Source: Prochlorococcus sp. AG-347-L17
GTDB lineage: Bacteria; Cyanobacteriota; Cyanobacteriia; PCC-6307; Cyanobiaceae
Length of the DNA: 64,000 bases
NCBI GenBank assembly: GCA_003278925.1
Contig: QCCN01000005.1
Coordinates: 1-64,000 of the forward strand
Direction: 5' to 3'
Position numbers and translations under genes: made by a program. Shown in pieces: positions 33,972 through 43,571 of this stretch; position 1 is the first letter of the stretch; the number at the start of each line of letters is the position of its first letter. The notes below the pieces were generated by a model, which saw only the letters and a program-made list of their open reading frames with translations, did no database searches and was not told the origin of the DNA.

Positions 33972-34883
33972 CTAGAATTCTTCCTCAATACCAAACTCAA
34001 TTAGCCTTGATTCTTTTTTTCTCCAATTTGGAACAACTTTCACAAACAACTCTAGGTGAACTGGACTATCAATTAATCTTGACATATTTGATCTTGCTGA
34101 TTGACCAATCATTTTTAACATTGAACCTTTCTTCCCAATAAGAATTCCTTTTTGAGTAGGCCTTTCAACAATAATAGTAGCCAAAATAGCTGTAAAAACT
34201 TTGCCATTTTTTCTTTTCATTTCCTCTCTCTTTTCTATCTTTACTGCGACACTATGAGGTACTTCTTCTCTTGTATTTTTTAATACCTGTTCTCTTACTA
34301 AATCAGATAATAAGTTATCTAATGGTTGGTCGCAAATCGTCTCTTCGCCATAAAGTTTTGGTCCCTCAGGAAGAAAATTAAGAACCATATCGACTAGTTC
34401 AGAACATCCCTGTCCTTGAGAAGCACTTACAATTTGAAAGTTTTTATTAATTCCAAAAAATCTTCTATATTGATCTAATCGTAAATTCCTAAATTCTTTA
34501 TCAACCAAATCCCACTTATTTAATGCCACAATAAACTCAATTTTATTTGCGATTAGAAAGTTCAAAATATATTCATCACCCCTACCAGGTTCTTCACTTG
34601 AATCAATTACAAAAATTACCATATCAACTCCATTAATGGCAGATTTTGCGTTTTTTACTAATATCTCTCCAAGTCGATGATGAGGTTTATGAACACCAGG
34701 TGTATCGATAAAAATTATTTGCCCATTGTCTGTAGTAAGTATTCCTTTTAATTTATTTCTGGTAGTTTGCGCTATTGGAGAAGTAATTGTTATTTTTTCT
34801 CCAATCAATTTATTTATTAAAGTAGATTTACCGACATTTGGCCTTCCTAGTAAAGTTACAAACCCAGATCTATAATTGGCCAA
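33972..34883 (-). CDS. era: GTPase Era
   Basis: The product has 303 residues. G1 GRPNVGKSTLINKL lies at 13-26, G3 DTPGVHKPHH near 60, and G4 NKWD near residue 123. The C-terminal KH domain carries GKKGSMLKMIGQSAR. Era binds the 3' end of 16S rRNA in assembly of the 30S subunit. Length and motif order are normal. It is immediately followed by trmD, and its start is 38 bases from the divergent 175-residue gene. Confidence 0.96.
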   Translation of the reverse strand: MANYRSGFVTLLGRPNVGKSTLINKLIGEKITITSPIAQTTRNKLKGILTTDNGQIIFIDTPGVHKPHHRLGEILVKNAKSAINGVDMVIFVIDSSEEPGRGDEYILNFLIANKIEFIVALNKWDLVDKEFRNLRLDQYRRFFGINKNFQIVSASQGQGCSELVDMVLNFLPEGPKLYGEETICDQPLDNLLSDLVREQVLKNTREEVPHSVAVKIEKREEMKRKNGKVFTAILATIIVERPTQKGILIGKKGSMLKMIGQSARSNMSRLIDSPVHLELFVKVVPNWRKKESRLIEFGIEEEF

Positions 34884-34921
34884 AGACTTTTAATACATCA
34901 ATAATAAAATTCTGATCAAAA

Positions 34922-35449
34922 ATGGAAAAAAAAACCATAAATTTAAAAGAAGCTTCCTTCACGCAAGCAATAAACATATCTGCACAATGGTGCAAAGAGT
35001 GGGGTGAAGATTTACTAAGCGAAGAGGTTTTAGCAGATAGAATTGCAGAGCTAACTAAAACAAGAAATGGACTCAGAGGATTTTTTGCTTACGCTTTATC
35101 CGATAAAGATTGTTTTTTATTAGATAAACTTCCTTTTTCACTAATTTACAAACTGAACGAAGGTGGTGATGCTGTAACAGAAATAGTAGTAAAAAATTTA
35201 ATAATGAGTTCCGCTCAAATCATTATTCATAGAAGAGATAATAATCATGAATATGAGATAACATCAGAAAACATTTCAGATAGATGTAAGGCTATTTTAA
35301 GACTGCTAGAAACTAAGACAGTTACAAAGTCTGTCAATCAAGTCATTAGAGACTTAGATGATATGGGCAATAGTTTTGATAATTCAGTGAAGTATGACTC
35401 AGAGCAAAAGGAATTCATAAAAAAACAAATTCTTGATATCGCCCATTAA
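34922..35449 (+). CDS. Hypothetical cyanobacterial protein, 175 residues
   Basis: The product is soluble and mildly acidic, with no signal or membrane segment. The N-terminal half (FTQAINISAQWCKEWGEDLL, RNGLRGFFAYALSD) looks helical, and a conserved-looking VVKNLIMSSAQIIIHRR block lies in the middle. I do not recognise a family or a catalytic motif. It diverges from era and converges on the BI-1 gene with a strong hairpin between them. Position beside ribosome-assembly genes is the only hint to its role. Confidence 0.8.
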   Translation: MEKKTINLKEASFTQAINISAQWCKEWGEDLLSEEVLADRIAELTKTRNGLRGFFAYALSDKDCFLLDKLPFSLIYKLNEGGDAVTEIVVKNLIMSSAQIIIHRRDNNHEYEITSENISDRCKAILRLLETKTVTKSVNQVIRDLDDMGNSFDNSVKYDSEQKEFIKKQILDIAH

Positions 35450-35450
35450 A

Positions 35451-35476
35451 AAAGCGTAGAAACAAATCTACGCTTT
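35451..35476 (-). terminator. Rho-independent terminator for the BI-1 family gene
   Basis: A perfect 10-base stem, AAAGCGTAGA/TCTACGCTTT, encloses a 6-base loop. On the minus strand it is followed directly by more T's, as expected of a terminator for the gene ending at 35500. It may also stop the convergent plus-strand gene, but there the T-run is missing. Confidence 0.8.
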
Positions 35477-35499
35477 AGGTTAGTTATTTAGGTGATGTG

Positions 35500-36237
35500 T
35501 TAGTCTCTTCTTCCACCGCCTTGTAGTGCAATCATTAATCTCAATATAAAGACAAAAAGATTTATATAAGTTAGATACATACCTAAAGCCCCTGCAAGGT
35601 ATTGATCATCATTGTATCTTCTTGGCATTGTATAGAAATCAACGAAAGACATTGCAACAAATAAGACAGTTCCAAATCCTGCAATTATCAATTCGAGTCC
35701 TGAACCTCCAAAAACTCCTGGAGCAAATAATCCTCCAATTAATTGGACAAACATTGCTATTAGAAGTCCTATCAATCCAAGACCAACTACTCCACTTAGT
35801 GCTTGACCAACACTATCACTCATTCTTTGGCCAGTGTAAGAAGCAATAACAAAAGTTATACCAGTGGCTAAGGCAGCTGTTCCAACCGAACCAATACCAA
35901 TTGTTCCTATTGCTAAAGCTACTATTCCACTTAAGGTAAATCCAGTTAACAAACTAAATCCTGTCAACAAAGGTAGGGCCTTCGCATTATTTGCATTATT
36001 TGCAGCGCTAGTGGCTATAAAAAACAAAATCAATTCTGCAATTAATGCAACTATAGAAAGAGGCTGGAAAAGACCAGGATTTGTTGCTATGAGAGAGACA
36101 CCTGCTAAAACTCCTAAAGATGTTAGAACCATACCTCCACCTACATAAGGTAAAGCCTTTTGAACAACGTTAGGTCCAACAATTGAACTAGTTTGTGCTT
36201 CACGAATAGCTTGATTGAAATTACTACTTGCTGGCAT
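35500..36237 (-). CDS. Bax inhibitor-1/YccA family membrane protein
   Basis: The 245-residue protein has about seven hydrophobic helices starting near residue 30. The C-terminal part (FVAMSFVDFYTMPRRYNDDQYLAGALGMYLTYINLFVFILRLM) matches the conserved end of the BI-1 family, with the paired Asp residues thought to act as a pH-sensing gate. Relatives are calcium-leak or FtsH-modulating proteins (YccA binds FtsH in E. coli). It sits downstream of phoH on the same strand with a 73-base gap. Confidence 0.85.
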   Translation of the reverse strand: MPASSNFNQAIREAQTSSIVGPNVVQKALPYVGGGMVLTSLGVLAGVSLIATNPGLFQPLSIVALIAELILFFIATSAANNANNAKALPLLTGFSLLTGFTLSGIVALAIGTIGIGSVGTAALATGITFVIASYTGQRMSDSVGQALSGVVGLGLIGLLIAMFVQLIGGLFAPGVFGGSGLELIIAGFGTVLFVAMSFVDFYTMPRRYNDDQYLAGALGMYLTYINLFVFILRLMIALQGGGRRD

Positions 36238-36310
36238 TTTTTTTATTAAATATGGTCTTATTCTACTTGATTTTTAAAATTTCAGGGTACGGATCTCCAG
36301 AGCTATAAAT

Positions 36311-37267
36311 TTATTGATAAGCCTCAATAATTTTTTGAACTAAAGGATGACGAACTACATCTTCAATATTTAAATAACAAAATTTTATACCTTCAGTTTC
36401 AGAGAAAATTCTAGATGCTTCAACGAGGCCGCTTTCCTGATCTTTTTTTAAATCAATTTGTGTAATATCTCCGTTTACAACCATTTTTGATCTATCGCCC
36501 AATCTGGTTAAAAACATTCTCATTTGAGAGCAAGTAGTATTTTGTGCTTCATCCAAAATAATTAAAGAATTATCTAAGGTTCTTCCCCTCATAAATGCCA
36601 AAGGAGCAACTTCAATAATTCCCTTATCAATTAACGAATTTGTTCTATCAAACCCGAAAATACTATGTAAAGAATCAAATAAGGGTCTTAAATATGGATC
36701 TACTTTTTGTTGCAAATCACCAGGTAGAAATCCCAAACTTTCACCAGCTTCTACAGCTGGTCTGGTTAAAACAATTTTTTCAATTTTTTTCTCGTTCAAT
36801 AGCCTTGCAGCGCAAACAGTTGCTAAAAATGTCTTACCTGTCCCAGCCGGGCCAATTGCGAATGTAAGATCAAAGTTTTCAATTGATTCAACATATTCTT
36901 TTTGCCTTATAGTTCTTGGTCTTAAAAATCTTCCTTCTTTGGAACGCGCAAGGATTTTTTTTCCAAGTTCAGCATGTGAAGATGATTCGCCCATATTTAA
37001 AGAACTTAAAGCCGCTTTAAGATCTACCTCTGGAACTTCTAACCCTTGTTCCCAAATTGGTCTTGTTAGCTCTACTAATGCTGAGGCTCTCTCAATTTTA
37101 GATATGACACCGTTCATCTCAAGTTGTAAGCCTCTTATAGTTAAAGAGACTCCTGTAAGAGACTCAAATTTTTTTAAGAAAGAATTACCAGGTCCAGATA
37201 ATGCTGTAGCGGCATCAGAGCTTGGCAAATCAATTTTGAAGTGACCAGTTTTGGAAACTTCCTTCAT
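36311..37267 (-). CDS. phoH: PhoH-family ATPase
   Basis: The product has 318 residues. Walker A is GPAGTGKT near residue 138, Walker B/DEAQN follows as SLIILDEAQNTTCSQMRMFLTRLG, and LTRPAVEAGESLGFLPGDLQQKVDPY is the family hallmark. PhoH proteins are RNA-associated ATPases, often with YbeY in rRNA maturation. It follows rpsP by 36 bases on the same strand, in the run ffh-rpsP-phoH. Confidence 0.95.
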   Translation of the reverse strand: MKEVSKTGHFKIDLPSSDAATALSGPGNSFLKKFESLTGVSLTIRGLQLEMNGVISKIERASALVELTRPIWEQGLEVPEVDLKAALSSLNMGESSSHAELGKKILARSKEGRFLRPRTIRQKEYVESIENFDLTFAIGPAGTGKTFLATVCAARLLNEKKIEKIVLTRPAVEAGESLGFLPGDLQQKVDPYLRPLFDSLHSIFGFDRTNSLIDKGIIEVAPLAFMRGRTLDNSLIILDEAQNTTCSQMRMFLTRLGDRSKMVVNGDITQIDLKKDQESGLVEASRIFSETEGIKFCYLNIEDVVRHPLVQKIIEAYQ

Positions 37268-37303
37268 CTAGTTATTGAATAAGAATAATAATTTATCAAC
37301 TCA

Positions 37304-37669
37304 CTAGCTTTCAGCTTCATTACCCTCGCTTTCAGCTTTACTACTATCATTTTCTTCGACTTTAGTTTTAGCTTTAGCTAATTTTTCCTTCTCTAACTTT
37401 GCTTTACCAATTGCGATAGAGGGTCTTTCTGTTTTTTCTAATAACCCGCCCTTTTCTAATAAAGTTCTCACAACATCAGTTGGCTGAGCACCCTGTGTAA
37501 GTCTTGTTCTTAAAGCTTCTGTGTCAAGCCTGGTTTCCTTAGTTCTTGGATTATAAAAACCTAGTTCTTGCAGAGGTTTACCGTCTCTTCTGGAAGTACT
37601 ATTGCATGCAACAATTCTGAAACTTGCCTCTTTTTTCTTTCCAAAGCGCTTAAGGCGCAATTTAATCAT
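37304..37669 (-). CDS. rpsP: 30S ribosomal protein S16
   Basis: The product has 121 residues. The N-terminal 80 ([43 protein letters not shown]-like [19 protein letters not shown]) are S16. The last 40 residues are a low-complexity Lys/Glu/Ala tail common in marine picocyanobacteria. S16 is needed for 30S assembly. It lies 54 bases after ffh and 36 before phoH. Confidence 0.96.
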   Translation of the reverse strand: MIKLRLKRFGKKKEASFRIVACNSTSRRDGKPLQELGFYNPRTKETRLDTEALRTRLTQGAQPTDVVRTLLEKGGLLEKTERPSIAIGKAKLEKEKLAKAKTKVEENDSSKAESEGNEAES

Positions 37670-37723
37670 CTTAAATTAATGGGTTTTTAATAATAATATC
37701 ATTTAATGGTAAAAATATAGAAA

Positions 37724-39148
37724 CTATAAATCGGCAAAACCTTTTTTCTTTTTATTATTTTTTTGTTTTTTCATTGGCTTATTACCACTCATCCCTCCCA
37801 TTCCTGGCATACCTCCCATTCCTGGCATACCTCCCATTCCTGGCATACCTCCGTTAGACATTTGTTTCATAAAACCTCTCATTCTTTGAAAATCAGCTAA
37901 TACTTTATCGACATCTTTTGCTTCATAACCGCTACCTTGAGCAATTCTTTGTCTTCTTGAGGGTTGAGCGGCAAGAACTTCGGGTTTTTGTTTCTCCTCA
38001 AGAGTCATTGACGAGATCATGGATTCTATTTTCTTAAGTTGATCTTCTCCATCTTTTATCATCCCATCATCTATTTTATTCATTCCAGGAATTAATTTAA
38101 TCAATCCACCAAGTGAACCCATTCTTTTAATTAATCTCATTTGCTTTACAAAATCATTAAAATCAAAAGTTGCTTCTTGAAGTTTCTTTTGCATCGCTTC
38201 TGCATCAGCAAGTTCAACTTCTTTTTGTGCTTTTTCAACAAGTGTCAATACATCGCCCATGCCTAAAATTCTGCTTGCCATTCTCTCTGGATGGAATGGT
38301 TGCAGTGCCTCTATTTTTTCGCCTACACCTATAAATTTGATTGGTTTACCACTTATTTTTCTTATTGATAAAGCAGCTCCACCTCTTGAGTCGCCATCCA
38401 ACTTAGTTAATATCGCCCCTGTGATTCCTACTTTTTCATGAAATGACTTTGTTAAATCTGCAGCTTCTTGCCCAATCATTGAATCAACAACAAGCAAAAC
38501 CTCATCAGGATTAGAAACTTCTTTTATTCGAACCATTTCACTCATCATGGAATCATCAATTTGCAATCTTCCTGCGGTATCAATAATTATCGAATTAAAA
38601 TCATTTTCACTAGCAAAATTCAATGCTTCCTTTGCTATTTCTTCTGGTTTGCTATTTTTTTCTTTAGCTGAAAAAACTTCCAAGTCATATTGACTTCCCA
38701 ATGTTTTAAGCTGCTCCACAGCAGCTGGTCGATAAATATCTGCAGCAACCAAAAGAACTTTTTTATCTTTTTCTTTCAAATAAAGGCCTAATTTTCCTGT
38801 TGCAGTTGTTTTACCTGCCCCCTGGAGTCCAGCCATTAAAATGACTGTGGGACTATTTTCATTTTCTTTTAATGGGGAATTTTCATTACCCATAATGTTA
38901 ATCAATTCTTTATTTACAACTTCTATAAATTTTTGACCTGGGTTTACACCCCTAACTACTTCTTCTCCAATAGCTTTATCTTTGACATCTGATATAAACT
39001 CTTTAACTACAGACAAACTAACATCTGCATCAAGGAGTGCTCTTTTTACCTCCTTCAAGGCATCGTTGATATTATTTTCACTAATTTTTGCTTCGCCTCT
39101 TAAACCCTTTACTGCGTCTTCAAAGCGTGAAGAGAGTTCATCAAACAT
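37724..39148 (-). CDS. ffh: Signal recognition particle protein Ffh
   Basis: The protein has 474 residues: an N-terminal helical bundle, the G domain (GLQGAGKTTATGKL near residue 108, DTAGRLQ, TKLDGDSRGG) and the M domain rich in methionine. The tail has three GMGGMP repeats followed by a basic Lys-rich end. Ffh binds signal sequences with SRP RNA and docks with FtsY to insert membrane proteins cotranslationally. The run ffh-rpsP-phoH is on one strand with short gaps. Confidence 0.97.
   Translation of the reverse strand: MFDELSSRFEDAVKGLRGEAKISENNINDALKEVKRALLDADVSLSVVKEFISDVKDKAIGEEVVRGVNPGQKFIEVVNKELINIMGNENSPLKENENSPTVILMAGLQGAGKTTATGKLGLYLKEKDKKVLLVAADIYRPAAVEQLKTLGSQYDLEVFSAKEKNSKPEEIAKEALNFASENDFNSIIIDTAGRLQIDDSMMSEMVRIKEVSNPDEVLLVVDSMIGQEAADLTKSFHEKVGITGAILTKLDGDSRGGAALSIRKISGKPIKFIGVGEKIEALQPFHPERMASRILGMGDVLTLVEKAQKEVELADAEAMQKKLQEATFDFNDFVKQMRLIKRMGSLGGLIKLIPGMNKIDDGMIKDGEDQLKKIESMISSMTLEEKQKPEVLAAQPSRRQRIAQGSGYEAKDVDKVLADFQRMRGFMKQMSNGGMPGMGGMPGMGGMPGMGGMSGNKPMKKQKNNKKKKGFADL
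37799..37852. repeat. 18-base tandem repeat in the ffh tail
   Basis: Three identical copies of CATTCCTGGCATACCTCC (37799-37816, 37817-37834, 37835-37852) encode the GGMPGM repeat of Ffh. They are in frame, and copy number may vary between strains. Confidence 0.9.
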
Positions 39149-39195
39149 TATTAAAAAGTAATTTTAATTATTATAGATGATCTTTAAGTTTGTAA

Positions 39196-41301
39196 TTACA
39201 AGCCACTCACGAAATCAACCAATTTCCACGATTTATTTGAAAAACCTAAAATATATTTGACTTTCAGAGGAGTCAAAGATGTTTCATTAACAAATTCTCC
39301 AGAATTCTTTACTATTCTCTCTAAATAATCTAATTCAACTAAAACAACTATCCGAGATGAAGATTGCGATTCTAAATCTATCTTACGTATTTGGGAATTA
39401 ATTTCTTTGAAGATTCCCTTATTGATATCGTTCTGCCTCTCTTCGATTGTTCGAGCAATCAAACCATTATTAACAATTTTAGAAAGATTAATTTCACCCC
39501 TTCCAGCTAAGTAATTACTTTTACCCAGAAGCCATCCGTTAATTAAATTACTTATATCTTCCAAAGAAGGCGAAGCCGTATTAAGTTCTTTTAGTTCAGA
39601 GGGAATAATTTTAGTAAATTTCTCTGGAGTAGACTTCAATTGATTTGTAGGACTTTTTTTTATTTCCTGAATAATATCTTCCTCACTAAGCTTTTGATTT
39701 TTATCTTTTGCAATTAAAGGTTTTTCAGCAATAGATTCGTCCTGTATTGATTTTTTAAAATTATTTCTTAAAAATCCAATCCCAATACCAAATGCAAATA
39801 AGATCAAAAACGCATAGATATAAATTAAATACGGCGACTGATTAATTATCTCTTTATCCTTTAAGAATTCCCCAAAGCTAAACTTTAATTCAGCAATTTT
39901 TTCAATTAAAAAATTATAAAACTCAATTGGTTTTTTCTTAAAGTATTCTTCATTGAATTCTATTTCTTTGGTCTCAACCTTTTCATATCCTTGTTTTATC
40001 CCACCAGGCCAAGGTAATCTTCTTTCATCAATACTACCCAATATATTATCAAGATCTTCAGTCGTTTTTGTGGTGGATTCCTTCTCAGTTTGCTGGTTTT
40101 GAAGATTTGATCTAATTGCAATTTTATTTGATTTCTTTTCTAATTTTTCAATAAATTCTTGAATTTCCCTATCTTCAAACCAAGAATCCAAATCCACCTC
40201 TTTTGAGTCAATGTCTCTATACCCAACTAAAACATCATTCTCTAACCAATTTTTACAGAAAATACATATCGCTTCTAACTTATTTCCAGGATAATTATTG
40301 AGCCAATCTCGTAAATTTTCATCAGAACTGCTTGAAAACCTTGCAGAGGCCTGGTTAATATCAGCTAAAAGCAAGTCTAAACAACCCACTAGAGGCATTG
40401 AATCAAGACCGGATAAATTTAGTTTCTTTAAAATTCTCCTAGCTTCAAATAATTTTTCAGGCTTCCTTCTGGAGAAACCAATTGCTGTTAAAGATAGAAA
40501 AGCTAAAAATCCTGCTTCTAATGATCCTCTTTTTTGTAATTCAAGAAATAAGTCAATCTGTTCTTGCACATTTAAAAATGGCCTAATTTGTTGAAAAAAA
40601 GCTTCAAATTCTTGCTGATTTAAATAATCTTTATATTCAGATTTATTATTACCTTCCAAACCACCTCTTTTGATAATTAAATTTTCCAACATACTTAAGC
40701 CTTTTTTATGAGACTCTTGATCACTTAGATCTCTACTAAGTAGATCTAGGATTCTGTAAGGAAGCAGAGCAGCCAAATCTTCTTCAAGTTCTTTTCTAAT
40801 ATCTCCAAGCTTTCCCATTCTCTGTAGAAGTTGTATTCCTTCATGTAAAAAGTCTGCGGCGTTCGAATAGGATCTAAGCTTTTGTTCATGAATTGCAGAA
40901 TCTCTAGCTGTTAAAGAAGCCAATAATGTTAAATCAGCTTCTCTACTACTTCCTAAAGCAGGAGTCTGTGGGGGCTGCAAAGCTTTTCTTGTGATTTTAA
41001 AAGCTTCTTTTGGTGAACCCGATTCCCAAAGAAGTATTAATCCTGCTACTTCTCTATTAGAGGAAAACTCAAGTCCAGATTTCCCATTTAACAACAAATT
41101 TTCGTACTCTCTTCTGCTTTCTGGATCTGTAAGTAAATCGGCAGTAAGACGAAGCAACTCAGATCTTTGGGTTAAAACTTCATAAGTAAAACCATCATCG
41201 GGAGTCTTATCTAACCGCAATTGAAACGCCCTTAATATTTCCTCAGAAGTTGCAGAGGGGCTTACGCCAATTAAACGAAAATGGTCTAAAGGAAGTTCCA
41301 A
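39196..41301 (-). CDS. zipN: Cell-division protein Ftn2/ZipN (ARC6 family)
   Basis: The product has 701 residues. Residues 4-70 form a J-like domain (DHFRLIGVSPSATSEEILRA). A long helical region follows, then one transmembrane segment at about 488-510, then a C-terminal IMS/DUF4101 domain (LINGWLLGKSNYLAG, VELDYLERIVK, KVKYILGFSNKSWKL). This is the ARC6/Ftn2/ZipN family, which tethers FtsZ to the membrane in cyanobacteria and plastids. It precedes ffh on the same strand with a 47-base gap and faces the divergent pdhA. Confidence 0.9.
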   Translation of the reverse strand: MELPLDHFRLIGVSPSATSEEILRAFQLRLDKTPDDGFTYEVLTQRSELLRLTADLLTDPESRREYENLLLNGKSGLEFSSNREVAGLILLWESGSPKEAFKITRKALQPPQTPALGSSREADLTLLASLTARDSAIHEQKLRSYSNAADFLHEGIQLLQRMGKLGDIRKELEEDLAALLPYRILDLLSRDLSDQESHKKGLSMLENLIIKRGGLEGNNKSEYKDYLNQQEFEAFFQQIRPFLNVQEQIDLFLELQKRGSLEAGFLAFLSLTAIGFSRRKPEKLFEARRILKKLNLSGLDSMPLVGCLDLLLADINQASARFSSSSDENLRDWLNNYPGNKLEAICIFCKNWLENDVLVGYRDIDSKEVDLDSWFEDREIQEFIEKLEKKSNKIAIRSNLQNQQTEKESTTKTTEDLDNILGSIDERRLPWPGGIKQGYEKVETKEIEFNEEYFKKKPIEFYNFLIEKIAELKFSFGEFLKDKEIINQSPYLIYIYAFLILFAFGIGIGFLRNNFKKSIQDESIAEKPLIAKDKNQKLSEEDIIQEIKKSPTNQLKSTPEKFTKIIPSELKELNTASPSLEDISNLINGWLLGKSNYLAGRGEINLSKIVNNGLIARTIEERQNDINKGIFKEINSQIRKIDLESQSSSRIVVLVELDYLERIVKNSGEFVNETSLTPLKVKYILGFSNKSWKLVDFVSGL

Positions 41302-41414
41302 ACAAATATCCTATTGAAAATTCTTAGACAAATTTTATCAAGTTAAAAAATTTTTTCACAAGGTCTTACAGAGTTATTAAAAAAAATCATGAAAATCGCC
41401 CTTCACAGCTTAGA

Positions 41415-42488
41415 ATGTTAACAAATCAAAACTTCGTTAAGGTATTTTTCTTGGAAACACATGTAGAGAGAATCTCAAATCTTCAAGACATAAAAAAGGC
41501 CGAATTAGATCGAGAAACAGGATTATTTCTCTATGAAGACATGACGCTTGGTCGTAGGTTCGAAGATAAGTGTGCAGAAATGTATTACAGGGGAAAAATG
41601 TTTGGCTTCGTTCATTTATATAACGGTCAAGAGGCTATAAGTACAGGAGTAATTGGCGCCATGAAAAAGAAACATGATTGGTTTTGTAGTACCTATCGCG
41701 ATCATGTTCATGCACTTAGTGCGGGTGTTTCCTCGTTTGAAGTAATGAGTGAACTTTTTGGTAAAGCTACTGGTTGTAGCAAAGGTCGAGGTGGATCCAT
41801 GCACTTATTTTCAAGAGAGCATCACTTACTAGGAGGATATGCATTTATTGGAGAGGGAATTCCAGTAGCCTTGGGGGCAGCCTTTTCAAGTAAATATAAA
41901 AAGGAAGTTGCTGGTAATAATAGTAGTGATGCCGTAACTGCAGCATTCTTTGGGGATGGGACTTGCAATAATGGGCAGTTTTTTGAATGTTTAAATATGG
42001 CCCAGTTATGGAAATTACCCATAATTTTTGTTGTTGAAAATAATAAATGGGCTATTGGAATGGCGCATGATAGAGCTACTAGTAATCCTGAAATCTGGAG
42101 AAAAGCGTCTGCTTTTGGTATGCACGGCGAGGAAGTTGATGGAATGGATGTATTAGCAGTTAGAGGAGCAGCACAAAGAGCAATTGAGCGCGCGCGAGCA
42201 GGAGAGGGGCCCACACTTTTAGAATGTTTAACTTATAGATATAGAGGGCATTCTCTTGCAGATCCAGATGAATTAAGGTCTGAAAAAGAGAAGGAGTTTT
42301 GGGGAAAAAGAGATCCTATAAAGAAATTAGCCAAAGAAATTATTGACGGTAAATTCGCAACGGAAGAAGAATTAAAAATTATTGAAAAGAAAATAGATAC
42401 AGAGATATCTGAGTCAGTTAAAAATGCTATTGAAGCACCCGAACCCCCTTCAGAAGAATTAACCAAATATATTTGGGCAGAAGATTAG
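41415..42488 (+). CDS. pdhA: Pyruvate dehydrogenase E1 component alpha subunit
   Basis: The protein has up to 357 residues. The thiamine-diphosphate motif is [20 protein letters not shown] with the end VVENN, and the N-terminal [18 protein letters not shown] and the phosphorylation-loop segment [13 protein letters not shown] are typical of E1 alpha. With E1 beta, E2 and E3 it makes acetyl-CoA. Homologues usually start nearer LETHVERIS, so TTG at 41451, preceded by an AAGG ribosome site, may be the true start rather than ATG at 41415. lpdA (E3) lies at 51018. Confidence 0.95.
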   Translation: MLTNQNFVKVFFLETHVERISNLQDIKKAELDRETGLFLYEDMTLGRRFEDKCAEMYYRGKMFGFVHLYNGQEAISTGVIGAMKKKHDWFCSTYRDHVHALSAGVSSFEVMSELFGKATGCSKGRGGSMHLFSREHHLLGGYAFIGEGIPVALGAAFSSKYKKEVAGNNSSDAVTAAFFGDGTCNNGQFFECLNMAQLWKLPIIFVVENNKWAIGMAHDRATSNPEIWRKASAFGMHGEEVDGMDVLAVRGAAQRAIERARAGEGPTLLECLTYRYRGHSLADPDELRSEKEKEFWGKRDPIKKLAKEIIDGKFATEEELKIIEKKIDTEISESVKNAIEAPEPPSEELTKYIWAED

Positions 42489-42489
42489 A

Positions 42490-43431
42490 TTAAATACCGC
42501 TAGGTAATTTTCTGGTTAAATTTCTTAATTTTCTTAGTGCCTTAAGTTCAACTTGTCTTACTCTTTCTCTAGAGACTTCTAATAATCTTCCAATTTCAGC
42601 AAGCGTATGTCTCTCATTTGCATCAAGTCCAAACCTTAATTTGAGAACATGTTGTTCTTGCTCACTTAAATGACTTAACCACTTACCAAGTTGCTCTTGA
42701 TGCATTTTTTGTTCAACTTGATCTAAAGGTTCTTCATTATTACTATCTGCAATCAAATCGCCTAAAAAGCTCCTACCATCATCACCATTTACTGGAGCAT
42801 CTAAACTACTTGTCGATAAGGCTTGTCTCAAAACAGAATCCAATTCTTCTACATCAATTTCCATAGCCTCTGCAATTTCAATTCTGCTTGGCATAGCACC
42901 AAGCTTATGAGCCAAATCTCTACTAACTTTTCTAATAGAAGCCAACCTTTCACTTAAGTGAACAGGTAAACGGATTGTTCTTGATTGACAGGCAATTGCT
43001 CTAGTCATACTCTGCCTTATCCACCAAAAGGCATAAGTAGAAAACTTATATCCTCTTGTCGGATCAAATTTTTCAACAGCCCTTTCCAATCCAAGAGAAC
43101 CTTCTTGTACTAAATCTAGTAATTCCAGTCCTTTACCTTGATATTTTTTTGCAACACTGACAACTAATCTTAAATTAGCTTTCATCATTCTTTCTTTAGC
43201 TCTTCGACCAGTTTTTATAGTTCTTTTTTGCTGAGTTGTAAATTCATTAACCTTTTCATTCAATTGTCCATCTTCTGTAAGAATCATCATCTTCTGGACT
43301 TGATTACCCAATTCAATCTCTTCAGCAGGTGTTAATAAGGGAACTCTTCCAATATTCTGCAAATACCAACTTATTGGATCACTACTCCTCCTTTTTGGTT
43401 GTTCTGATTGAGTTGGTAATGATGAGACCAT
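42490..43431 (-). CDS. Group 2 sigma-70 RNA polymerase factor
   Basis: The product has 313 residues and lacks the long region 1.1 of the primary sigma. It has region 1.2 (DPISWYLQNIGRVPLLT), region 2 with the -10-binding YKFSTYAFWWIRQSMTRAI, region 3, and region 4 ending in a helix-turn-helix (TLAEIGRLLEVSRERVRQVE). This is the RpoD-like group 2 found in several copies in cyanobacteria and used in light, nutrient or circadian responses. Its stop is one base from the convergent pdhA stop. Confidence 0.94.
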   Translation of the reverse strand: MVSSLPTQSEQPKRRSSDPISWYLQNIGRVPLLTPAEEIELGNQVQKMMILTEDGQLNEKVNEFTTQQKRTIKTGRRAKERMMKANLRLVVSVAKKYQGKGLELLDLVQEGSLGLERAVEKFDPTRGYKFSTYAFWWIRQSMTRAIACQSRTIRLPVHLSERLASIRKVSRDLAHKLGAMPSRIEIAEAMEIDVEELDSVLRQALSTSSLDAPVNGDDGRSFLGDLIADSNNEEPLDQVEQKMHQEQLGKWLSHLSEQEQHVLKLRFGLDANERHTLAEIGRLLEVSRERVRQVELKALRKLRNLTRKLPSGI

Positions 43432-43571
43432 TTTTTTTACCTAATTAGGTAGTAAAACTCTCCTACACTTTTAAAGAAATGGCCAAATATTTAATGCGCG
43501 CTTCAGATTTCAAGTAATATTTGTATACTTATGTGTTTAAAACTATAAATAACTCTCTTAAATTGTTTCTT

